Part shown: in pieces, positions 44,993 to 55,029 of the stretch
Position numbering within the stretch: position 1 is the stretch's first letter
Layout of the letters: each line of letters starts with the position of its first letter
From: Pampus argenteus
Taxonomy: Eukaryota; Chordata; Actinopteri; Scombriformes; Stromateidae
Length of the DNA stretch: 64,000 bases
Direction: 5' to 3'
Assembly: GCA_036937835.1 (NCBI GenBank)
Contig: CM072881.1
Coordinates: 816,001 to 880,000 of the forward strand
The notes under the pieces: model-generated
The model's database searches: none
What the model was told of the DNA's origin: nothing
Seen by the model: the letters and a program-made list of their open reading frames with translations, nothing else
Program-made: the position numbers and the translations under genes

Positions 44993-45964
44993 TTGGATTT
45001 ACCCACCACCCTAGAGGCGCTCATAGCCCTCGCGATACGTACTGACTACAGGGTGCAGGAATTACAACAGCCCCAAGTGAGTAATACATGGTCTAACAGT
45101 CCTGTGGGAGACCCGGGACTGGGACAACCGCGGACGGTTTCCGTTCCACCACCCACTCAGGTTCACCCCACAGAACCCATGCAGCTGGGGAGAGCACGGT
45201 TGACTCCAGAGGAGCGTCAACGGCGACAACAGAAGGGCAGATGTTTTTACTGCGGAGAGGCGAATCACCGAGTGGCATCCTGTCCTGCCAAAAGACCCAA
45301 GGTGAGTCTGCAACACTCTCACAAATCCTCACGTTGTCAGATGAAGGGCCAAGTGACCTATCAGACCTCTACCAAGACGGTAGGGGTCCTCATAGACTCC
45401 GGTGCAGACGAAAGCTTTATGGACTGGAAATTAGCTCATGAACTCAAAGTACCTACCTATCGCATTCACCAGGCCATGAGAGCCAAGGCTGTTAATGGAC
45501 AGGACCTATTTTCCATCGCGCACAGTACCGAACCCGTAAAATGGGAAATTCAGGGACATGAAGAGACTATGTTTTTTTCTGTTTTTTTTTGTGACTCTCT
45601 ATCTCATCCTATTGTGCTAGGGTTTCCCTGGCTCATGCAGCACAACCCAGTGGTGGATTGGAGAACTGGCAACATTCAGGGGTGGAGGGAGAGCGGTACT
45701 AACCACAGGGCAGTGAAAGAAAATCAGCAGAAACCCATCACTGTGATTAACCATGTGTCTGTTCCTCCTACTACAGAATCCCAGACCCTGGACCTGAGTT
45801 CGGTACCCACAGATTACCATCACCTTGGAGAAGTTTTTAGCAAAGTAAAAGCCACCTCCCTACCACCCCACCGACCATACGACTTCCCCATCAATCTCAT
45901 TCCCGCGCCCCGATTCCAAAGGGCCGTTTATACTCCATCTCAGGGCCAGAGAAAGAGGCCATGA
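44984..45964 (+). pseudogene. Gypsy gag C-terminus, zinc knuckle and protease (326-codon ORF)
   Basis: A continuous frame carries a CCHC zinc knuckle (CFYCGEANHRVASC, 45242-45283), which binds element RNA, and then an aspartic protease with the catalytic DSGAD (45395 onward). It ends shortly before the reverse transcriptase in the region PYDFPINLIPAPRFQRAVYT. The protease flap and FPWLMQHNPVVDW region are present. The ORF is open but the surrounding element is broken, so it is a relic of pol. Confidence 0.75.
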
Positions 45965-46080
45965 AAGAATATATTGATTCCTCCCTGAAGGCAGGATTGA
46001 TTAGACCCTCATCATCCGCAGCGTAAGCAGGCTTCTTTTTTGTTGGGGAAAAAAGATGGGTCCTTAGGACCATGTATAGA

Positions 46081-46630
<550 letters not shown>

Positions 46631-46631
46631 G

Positions 46632-47160
46632 TTTTTCACCAAGCTCAATCTCAAAAATGCATACCATTTGATCAGAATCAGGCAGGGGGATGAGTGGAAA
46701 ACCGGGTTCAACACGCCTACAGGCCATTATGAATATCTAGTTATGCCTTTCGGACTAACTAACGCACCCGCAGTTTTCCAATATATGACAATATAACAAG
46801 GTTCTTAGATATTTTCTTGATCATTTTGTTTTCGTATACTTAGACGACATATTAATTTATTCCTTGGACCTAGAGACCCACAAACGCCATGTTAACCTGG
46901 TACTCCGCCGTTTACTTGACAATCAGTTATACGTTAAAGCCGAAAAGAGCGAGTTCCATGCCACCACCATCTCCTTCCTGAGCTTCATTGTAGCCACTGG
47001 AAGAGTTCAGATGGACCCGGCTAAGATTAAAGCGGTAGCCGATTGGCTGGAGGGGTCAGAGGTGCCATTCATCGTCTGGACTGATCACAAGAACCTTGAG
47101 TTTCTAAGAAATGCAAAAAGACTAAACTCATGCCAGGCCAGGTGGTCACTATTCTTTAAC
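46632..47160 (+). pseudogene. Gypsy reverse transcriptase / RNase H fragment
   Basis: FTKLNLKNAYHLIRI and YLVMPFGLTNAPAVFQ are followed, after a disrupted stretch, by the catalytic YLDD (46837-46848) and the thumb region (HVNLVLRRLLDNQLYVKAEK). The sequence then jumps directly to the end of RNase H (PFIVWTDHKNLEFL), so the connection domain and most of RNase H are deleted, in frame. Confidence 0.75.
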
Positions 47161-47739
47161 CGTTTCTTGTTTTCCCTCTCTTACAGGCCGGGGTCCCAGA
47201 ACACCAAGCCTGATGCTTTGTCCCGAATATATGACCCCGAGCCTGTTGCCAAGGAACCAGAACCTATACTTCCACGAAACTGTGTGGTTGGAGCGGTAAC
47301 TTGGCAGATAGAAAATGAGGTGCGACAGGTTAACGACGGTTGCCCAGAAAACCGACTATATGTTCCAGTTGCTCAGCGACCTCAGGTGATCCAATGGGCT
47401 CATACGTCATGCCTGTCATGCCATCGGGGAGTACGGCGAACTATGTTCGTTATCTCCCGGAGATTCTGGTGGCCAGCTATGGAGCAGGAGGTCCGGGAGA
47501 ACATTGAGGCTTGCTCAGTCTGTGCCCGGAACAAGACTTCCTCAGGGAAAAGGATGGGACTCCTTCAACCACTTCCCATTCCTTTCAAGCCTGTCCGGGA
47601 GAGCACAATGGTTCCAACCTCCCCACCCCGACCACCTCCAGAGGTTGTTAATGGCGGCCCGGTGTACAAGGTCCGCAAACTATTGGCGAGGCGCACTCGA
47701 GGTCGGGGCAGACAATATTTAGTTGACTGGGAGGGTTGA
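46864..47739 (+). pseudogene. Gypsy RT thumb - RNase H end - integrase HHCC - chromodomain (291-codon fused ORF)
   Basis: One open frame joins the RT thumb, the RNase H tail (YRPGSQNTKPDALSRIYDPE), the integrase HHCC zinc-binding module (H-x-H region near 47400, CSVCARNK near 47512) and the start of a chromodomain (VYKVRKLLARR, QYLVDWEG, near 47662). The DDE catalytic core of integrase, normally between LPIPFKPV and the linker, is absent. A stop at 47737 falls inside the chromodomain, which continues in the same frame to about 47815. The two deletions preserve frame. Confidence 0.75.
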
Positions 47740-47864
47740 GGACCAGAGGAGCGCCAGTGGGTCCCCTCCCGATTCATCTTGGACCGAACTCTCATCGAGG
47801 ACTTCCATAGAGATCATCCTGACCAGCCTGGGCCATCAGGAGTTGGCCCTAGAAAGAGGGGCAC

Positions 47865-47960
47865 TGTCACACCGCGGTGAGGTCAAGCTGGGTTTTTGTT
47901 ATGTCTTGTCATCCCTGGCCGGATCTTTCCCTGAGTTTTGCCTAAACTTAACCAGACTTT
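47865..47960 (+). repeat. Gypsy 3' LTR start, truncated
   Basis: TGTCACACCGCGGTGAGGTC follows the polypurine tract and begins with TG as LTRs do. The sequence loses element character after about 47960, and no second full copy was found on the left. Confidence 0.5.
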
Positions 47961-48119
47961 AACCATAGTGTTGGAAGGCACAGATAAATGACATCATCCT
48001 AATATGTGCTGTCCATGATAAATAAATATGTAAAGTTAAGCAAAACGTACCCTACCTCTCCTCTTGAATATAAAAAGCATTACCATGGTGAAAGGCACTC
48101 AGGCAGACTTGCAGAAAGG

Positions 48120-48260
48120 TAAATAGTCTGCACTTATATAGCACTTTTCTCTTCTTTCTTACCAGTGCTTTACACTACATGTCAGCATTCACCCATTCAC
48201 ACAGACATTCATACACTGATGGAAGAGGCTGCCATGCAAGGTGTCTCATTCAGACACAGA
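48120..48260. mobile_element. Dispersed fish repeat fragment
   Basis: AGTCTGCACTTATATAGCAC and TGCTTTACACTACATGTCAG with CATTCACCCATTCACACAGA match a common teleost interspersed repeat I recognise by its wording (GCACTTATATAGCGCTTTT type). Its class is not certain. Confidence 0.4.
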
Positions 48261-48633
48261 GCGAAAAACATATAGCATATAGGCTATGAACTGAAATCAG
48301 CATTTGTCCTGAAGGGCTTTTTGTGACACATGTAAAAGTCAGAAGAAGCTGTGACAGTCCTCCTGCTCCCTCCATCTCATACTGTCACCTGGCCTGCACA
48401 TGAACCTTGCTCACCTCCTAACCCCAAAGTAGCAGCATTCCTGGCTATGTGTATGTGTGTGTTTTCATTCAAATACACAATATTTTAGACACAGATTTTT
48501 TGGTCTAATTAAGTTAAGACAACAGATTCAAATGATGGGAGGCTGGAAAATATTTCTCTTCAACCAGTCTTCCTTATTTGACTTGTATATGACCTGGAAA
48601 GGTGGAATAACCTTTTAAAATATATACATTATA

Positions 48634-48636
<3 letters not shown>

Positions 48637-48669
<33 letters not shown>
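48637..48669. repeat. (TA)n microsatellite
   Basis: The TA run is the target site of the following hAT-type element, whose target duplication is ATATATAT. Confidence 0.85.
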
Positions 48670-48672
<3 letters not shown>

Positions 48673-48849
48673 TGTTGCTCCGATTGATCGGCTGCCGATC
48701 ATGATCGGCCGATATTGTCTAAAAATAGCCTGATCGGCGATCGGAAAAACATGCCGATCAGGAAGCCGATCATGCTACTTTTTTCCCATACTTTGAACCA
48801 TGCGGTTTATACAGAGGTGCGGCTTTTCTATTAATTTTTCTTCAGCCCA

Positions 48850-48885
<36 letters not shown>

Positions 48886-49639
48886 GCCGCAGTCATTGGC
48901 GGAGCTGCTCCGTCACAGGTATATAATATTATTACACCTTCACCCCCTCAAAATGGAAAACCGAAGCAATTCCTATGATGCAGCTTTTAAGTTGAATGCC
49001 ATCGATCTGGCTATCCGTGAAGTAAACAGTAAGGACACGTAAGCTTGCCGTTAATGAATCTATGCCATAGATTCATTAACGGCAAGCTGACGTGCAGCCG
49101 CGGTGAGACGATATGTGATGAAGATTATCTGACGCTGTTCAACTCTGACACTAAAGAGGACGACTTCAGTGTCTTCAGTGCGCAGAAGAAATGAAGTGAC
49201 AGTGGTATGGTGTTCATTAGTTTTAGATGCTCAGGAGGAAGATAAATAGTGACGTGTGGCTTCATTTCATGAGAGAATGAAGCGACTTTAATAGTTGCAC
49301 AGTTGCGCTTTAACAGTGTGCGGGAAAAGGTGACAGCGGCTGTCACCTTTTCTTTGTTCGTAAACAATCAGTTCAGTATATGAATAAACACTTATGTATC
49401 GGGGTATGTATATATCGGCGACTTATAGTCCGGTGCGGCTTATATGTGACAAAATATATATTTCATTCAAATTTTAGTGGGTGCGCCTTATATTTAGGTG
49501 CACTCTATTGTCCGGAAAATACGGTATTTAAAATTTTAAATTCATTATTTGATCGGCAGTGATCGGCAATCGGCCCATCAAGATTTTTGGTGATCGGTAT
49601 CAGTGATCGGCCCAAAAAATGGCGATCGGAGCATCACTA
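48670..49639. mobile_element. hAT-type non-autonomous element with pogo-like transposase pieces
   Basis: Ends TAGTGTTGCTCCGAT and ATCGGAGCATCACTA with an 8-bp duplication ATATATAT (48662-48669 and 49640-49647). Inside are a forward transposase N-terminus (MENRSNSYDAAFKLNAIDLA, from 48953), its inverted piece, and the transposase C-terminus (LTLFNSDTKEDDFSVFSAQK then stop near 49194). It also has a right end TTGTCCGGAAAATACGGTA. Two perfect foldback junctions occur at 49042-49088 and 49324-49352. It shares its outer ends and much of its interior with 13588-14344. Confidence 0.82.
48953..49040 (+). pseudogene. pogo-like transposase N-terminal fragment
   Basis: An ATG opens MENRSNSYDAAFKLNAIDLA and IREVNSKDT, resembling the N-terminal helix-turn-helix of pogo/Tigger-type transposases. 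It breaks off at the foldback at 49042. The reading continues as R-K-L-A-V-N-E-S-M across the first arm and then inverts. Confidence 0.55.
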
Positions 49640-49647
49640 ATATATAT

Positions 49648-50584
49648 ATTCAGCCAATCTCCACAATATTTGTGAGCGCTTGCAATTTTGCAAAATGTTT
49701 GTATCTTGCGAGGAGAATGACAGACTTGCAATGAGTCTATCAATATCCTCTATTTAGTATTTTTATTGACGACCCAGTCACATGCACATGAGTTCTGTTG
49801 AAGGTATTACAGCACAAAGTAAGCCAAACAAAACCTACCTTATAAATAAAATAATGCCTGATTTATAGTTAGCAAGGCACCTCGACCAGGTTGACAAGAA
49901 AGAAGTGCATGGAAATAAAAAGATGATATCTCTGATTCTGCTGCATTGATTTTGATATTTGTTTTAAATAATGAATCGACAATGAAGTACTATTTTAAGA
50001 ATCTTGTGAGGTCTTAGAACAGGTTCCACTGTATTTTACAAACTATGGCATTTGAAAAACAACAGTAGATCCAACTATACTATATAAAATAATTATATAA
50101 GTCATATTTTTTGCTGTTTAGTAGGTGAATGTTGTTGACTTGTTCATTTACATATATACACAACAATGGAAGATGTGGCACAAATAGATTTTCTAGGCCA
50201 TTGTTCAAAGTTCATAGATTCTGAATGCATTGTTTTAATGTATGTTTTCTTTATGCTTCTGGTCCTCTCCTCAAATACTAAGGAGGGCCTAGACATGGTG
50301 ATGTGTCCAACAAGTGTTGTGTGTCAGAGGTGGTGTATAACTGTTGTCACCATCAACAGGTCAACAAAGATACAGTGTCAAGGATCACAATCTTGGACAT
50401 ACTCCATTAGGAGAAAAAGGTTGAAGGACATTGAGAAAAAAACACTGTAAAAATAGTTTTGCTTTATAACAGTTAAGCGGTGGTCTCTGGGGTCTCTGTA
50501 AATGATGGGCAACACACTTCCTGTCCCTGATGTACATAAAAGGAAGAACTAATACATCACACACTCACTCACACACACCTCCAG
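49648..50584. other. Intergenic stretch without recognised genes
   Basis: AT-rich sequence with one 94-codon ORF at 50166-50450 that shows no domain, signal or splice context. Nothing else is supported. Confidence 0.5.
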
Positions 50585-50657
50585 GGTCATCAGGAAGCAG
50601 AGAACAATAGAAGCAACCAGACGACCTGACTCCTGGCTAATAGCACACCACTTAGAG
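50585..50657 (+). CDS. Candidate internal exon of an unidentified gene
   Basis: ACACCTCCAG precedes and GTGACG follows a 73-base segment. One frame is open (VIRKQRTIEATRRPDSWLIA then HHLE, with one leading base), while another frame has an early stop. It starts one base before a codon and ends on a codon boundary, so it is phase-compatible with the candidate exon at 51349. The donor runs into a CA repeat and the acceptor tract is weak. No family is recognised and upstream exons were not found, so this may be chance. Confidence 0.22.
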
Positions 50658-50661
50658 GTGA

Positions 50662-50696
<35 letters not shown>

Positions 50697-50995
50697 CATA
50701 GCCAGAAGAAATGCAGGCATCTAAGAATATCTAGCCTCACAGCATCTCACTGATGTAAATAAACATTCTCTGTAACTGTTTATCTGTGTGTCATCCTTCT
50801 ATATATCTATCCATCCCATCTATCCACATATCCATCCATGTCTTGTGTCCTTGCAGTGGGCAGTAAGTGTGTGTGCTGTAGTAGCATGGTGTGATGAATC
50901 TGCCTATAAATCAGAGTTGTCAGTGTTCAAGTGAACTATTGGCCTTTAATGGCCAATAAATACAGGTTAGCAGGACAGAGGTTGACTACAGGTCA

Positions 50996-50997
<2 letters not shown>

Positions 50998-51047
<50 letters not shown>
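50998..51047. repeat. (TG)n microsatellite
   Basis: About 50 bases of pure GT between the two candidate exons. Confidence 0.9.
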
Positions 51048-51048
<1 letters not shown>

Positions 51049-51348
51049 GTATTCGCTGTTGTTGGAGAGAGTTTAGAGCGTACACAAATAGGCCTTAAAG
51101 AGAGAAAACTTAAACTTCAATTAATCCCTCAATCAAAACAACTGAAAACATGTTAAAACAATGTTCTGGAGAAATACATTTAAATTGTAGATGCTGTAAA
51201 GGAGCTTTTACAGTTATGTAGAGTTTATATTTTCCTGTATGGATAGTGTGTTATTTTACATTTTTAAAAATATTCCAATATGGATATCATTATTTCTATT
51301 CCTTCTATCTCCTGAGCTCTCTGTCTTCCTCTCTGACTTGTTTTCCAG

Positions 51349-51465
51349 CTGGACCCGTCAACAACCTTCTCCTCCTCTCATCTGTCCATGTCTGTCTCAG
51401 TGAGACAACGATCACCTTTTAGCACTGTGAAAGACTCGGCCTTCAGTCCCACCTCCCACTGAGAC
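51349..51465 (+). CDS. Candidate terminal exon of an unidentified gene
   Basis: A pyrimidine-rich acceptor (CTCTGACTTGTTTTCCAG) precedes 38 codons and TGA: LDPSTTFSSSHLSMSVSVRQ then RSPFSTVKDSAFSPTSH. The Ser/Thr-rich end looks like a cytoplasmic tail. Phase 0 agrees with the exon at 50585-50657. The 3' neighbour of cyp26a1 in this species is unknown to me and I cannot name the gene. Confidence 0.25.
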
Positions 51466-52392
51466 GATGGGGTGAAAACCGATCCAACCCAGGAAGTGAT
51501 TTTACGCCCTTCACACATGTGAGTGGCTTTTAAAGAGCAGTGGTGGAGGAAAGGGAGGCTGGAGTGCAATGATACAGGCCTCAGATCTTCTAACTACCAG
51601 TCATTTAATGAAGACACGTTTGTTCTTCATTCACCTTCATCCCCCCTACTCCCATCCCTCCGCATGCCCTCCAACAGCCTTTCATTCCCTCCCTCCAACC
51701 ATCTTTAATCATCACTTCTTGTCCTTCCTCTCTTGTCTCCTGTTTTTATCCCCAGAATAAAATAACAAAACTTTGTCAAACAAGAATACAGCTTAAATAT
51801 TAGGTTAAAACTATGCAATCAAATTATCAAATTGAAATGAAATGAAATTGTGAGATTGTTCTATAGATTCACGACTTTAAGCACATATGCAGCATCAGTC
51901 TAGTCTCCTTGAAATGGAGGTGTGAGTTTAGTTTAAAATCTATGGTAATGTTTCCCAAATGGAAACATGGATAGGAATAGGACTTGTGGGTCAAACGGGG
52001 CATCATTACAGTCTCTGACCTTACATTAGACTTAGAAATGTTTTTTGCTTTGTTTTTTAAAAGTGAGAATAAATCAGCCAGAAAAGGCAACAGTTGAGAA
52101 GCAGGGCCTTGTTAAGGTGTCACAATTTAAGAAAACAATTACTTAACCAACAATGTTACAGATTCCTTTTTCTGCTTTCCATATTTTTTTTATTCCCATC
52201 TCTACCCCCAATTCCTTATCATCAGCTTGTCTCTTGATTTTATCCCTCTGTTCTCCATCCATCCATCCGTCTCTCTCTCTGTCCATGCTCTAACCTCTAG
52301 TTTACCTCTGTCCCTGTGTTACCTTTGTCCAAGACTATATATGTTTGGCATGCAGCATACCTCAACTTCAGTGTGTGTGTGTCTCTCTGTGT

Positions 52393-52433
<41 letters not shown>

Positions 52434-53509
52434 GAATGTTTGTCTGTGTATGTGTGTGTGCATATGTGTGTCTTTTTCTTACGTTGTACTGTATGTGTAT
52501 GTAAGTGTGGGTGTTTGTGTGTTAAGACAGCTGGGCGCCACTTCTAGACTTAAACCCCTGTGTGACCCCTAAATGATCATCCCAGTGTTTAACACACACA
52601 GCCCCAGTCCACATTCCAATCTCCTGTGGTGTGTATGTGTGTGTGTGTGGAATACCAACCATAAAAAGACAATCATCATTCTTTAAGGTGCTGCTCAATA
52701 TTTTGGGAAATATTAATAAAGTATCTATCTATCTATTTATCTATCTATCTATGCTTGTTTTCTCTCTATGAGATTGAGATGAGAAGTTAAAAATCAACCT
52801 CATGTCTGAGTGTTATGTACCGAGCTGGATGTAGTTGTGTTTTATGAGGTCTTACAGTACATGTTGGAACTATTTCTGTATAGTCTGTGCACAGCATCAT
52901 ATTCATGTGCTCATGGTGAGGTTGCCAGGGTTGATACCATTTTGCTTGTGCAGATTTGCCTGGGTCTAGACATCTGAATCTGCGCACTCCACCGTGTTGA
53001 CTAATTCATCTGCCATCATGACTTGAAACAACTCTTTCTCAGTTTAAAAAGCGATCGATCCAATGAACGTTGCGAAGGGACTAACAATTAGCCAATCAGT
53101 GCCACGGGCGAGACTAACGCTATTATCAAGCTGTTGTTAAGCTGTGCACCGGAAACCAAGATAAGGTAAAACCAGGCAGTGTTGATCAAATCTGAATAAA
53201 GATTCTATTACTGCATTTCTCGCCTCAAATGTTTTCAGAAATTTTAATGTATTTTTTAGCTGTAATATGAGAAAGCTTATGACCAGGCTGCCATGTTGAA
53301 AACAGACGAGCCAAAACCGAACCAAAACCAAGCCAAAACTGCCCAACTCACAGTATATCACCCACCACATCACCACCAGCGAGAGTTTAGTGGTGATCGA
53401 ATTAAATCCCCCTCCACAGAAATCTGATAGAGTAGAGGCAATGTCAGACTGAAAGTGGAAATGGAGTGTAAGGTGTTGACAGTTCTGTCTGATATCACAT
53501 AGATATGGG
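51466..53509. other. Non-coding stretch with simple repeats
   Basis: If the exon at 51349 is real, this would include its 3' UTR. It contains a TG repeat at 52370-52432 and a Rex1-like tail with (TATC)n at about 52697-52753. No other feature is supported. Confidence 0.45.
52697..52753 (+). mobile_element. Rex1-like LINE tail remnant
   Basis: TTTTGGGAAATATTAATAAA, then GTATC and a (TATC)n array, is similar to the tails at 10678-10738 and 46241. Only the tail survives. Confidence 0.45.
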
Positions 53510-53593
53510 ATATCGTGAGTTTACGGCGGTGTTTGTTATGGCTGTTTACATCCCGCCGGGTGCTAAGGCTAACGAAGGAGCTTAAGGAGCTTC

Positions 53594-54040
53594 ATGACAT
53601 CATCAGCTCGCTCCAGCACAAGCACCCGGAGGCATTTTACGTGGTTGCACATAAACCTGACAGACACTCGGCCTAAGCTCTACCAACACGTCACCATACC
53701 AACACGGGGAGATAACATGCTGGACCGTGTTTACACCAACAAAAAAGACGCATACAGAGCTGTCCCCCACCCCCACCTCGGCCTCTCTGACCACATCTCC
53801 ATCATGCTGGTCCCCGCCTACCGTCCTCTGCTCAGACGCCAGACGCCAACCCAGAGGACTATCACTGTGTGGCCCAATGATGTGGCCCTAACACTGCAGA
53901 ACTGTTTCCAGCACACGGACTGGCAATCTTCAGGGAGGCAGCTGCCCTGGAGGGACAGGTGGACCTGGAGGTATATACGTCAGCTGTCCTCTGCTACATC
54001 AACAAGTGTGCAGAGGATGTCACCATCACCAGGACAATAA
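53594..54040 (+). pseudogene. LINE endonuclease C-terminal fragment
   Basis: This frame contains the end of an apurinic-type endonuclease domain (DRVYTNKK, SDHISIML) that nicks target DNA in target-primed reverse transcription. The N-terminal catalytic half is absent or frameshifted. Confidence 0.6.
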
Positions 54041-54951
54041 CAGTTTACCCAAACCAGAAACCCTGGCTGAATGTGGAGGTCAGGTCTCTGCTGAAAGCCA
54101 GGGATGCTGCGTTCAGGTCAGGTGACAGACTGGCACTCAGAGCGGCTAGGAGACGGCTGATAGCAGGAGTAAAGAGGGCCAAGGCCACATATGCCCGGAG
54201 GATCGAGGGACATTTTACATCCAATGATCCACGGAGTATGTGGAGGGGCATTAAGTGCATCACAGACTACAGCACCAGAGGTGCACAGTGCTCCAGGGAC
54301 CCCTCTCTGCCCAACGCTCTCAACACCTTCTATGCCCGCTTTGATGACCCGAACACCTCCTCCAGCACCAGACTCACTCCACCACCAGGAGAAGAGCCCC
54401 TCAGCGTGACCCCAGCAGAGGTGAGGAGAACCCTCCAGAGGATTAACCCACGCAAAGCTACGGGTCCTGATAACATCTCTGGGAGGCTGCTGAGGAGCTG
54501 TGCACACCAGCTGACGGATGTCCTAACAGACATCTTTAACACCTCCCTCCAACAAGCAGCGGTCCCTACCTGCCTGAAGACGGCTACAATCATCCCCATC
54601 CCCAAAACCTCCACAGTGACAGGCCTGAATGACTATCGGCCGGTTGCCCTCACCCCAATAGTCACGAAGTGCTTCGAGAGACTGGTGATGGCCCACATCA
54701 AAGTCTGCATCGACGTCACTGTGGACCCACACCCGTGTGCGTACAGGAAAAATCGATCCACAGAGGATGCCATTTCTCCTGTGGTCCACACAGCCCTCAC
54801 CCACTTAGAGAAGAAGGACTCTTATGTTCACCTGCTCTTTGTGGACTTCACGTCTGCATTCAACACCATCAGACCGCAGACTCTGGTTCAGAAATTGACC
54901 ACACTTGGACTGAGCTCTATTGACATCGGGCTGCTCCGGGACCAGGGGTAA
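53959..54951 (+). pseudogene. LINE reverse transcriptase fragment (330 codons)
   Basis: The 330-codon frame includes a linker rich in Arg/Ala (RAARRRLIAGVKRAKATYAR) and RT blocks to motif A, then ends GLLRDQG and stop. The palm motif C and thumb are missing, so no active polymerase is encoded. Confidence 0.7.
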
Positions 54952-55029
54952 CCAATTTCGTTTTATCTCATGTTTTACATGCGCTAAAATAAAACACAAA
55001 AGACAATAAAACTCCTTGAATCCTTGAAT

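Larger units (their letters stand above)
53510..55029 (+). mobile_element. Rex1/CR1-like LINE, 5'-truncated and internally deleted
   Basis: Degraded endonuclease sequence starts near 53515 (MAVYIPPGA region). It continues as HVTIPTRGDNMLDRVYTNKK and LGLSDHISIMLVP (the SDH motif), then a linker and RT with NPRKATGPDNISGRLLRSCA, NDYRPVALTPIVTKCFERLV and motif A (LLFVDFTSAFNTI). RT stops after motif A and the sequence passes directly to a 3' UTR with AATAAAACTCCTTGAATCCT. The YADD motif is therefore missing, and frameshifts separate the first and second ORFs near 53,930-53,960. Confidence 0.75.
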
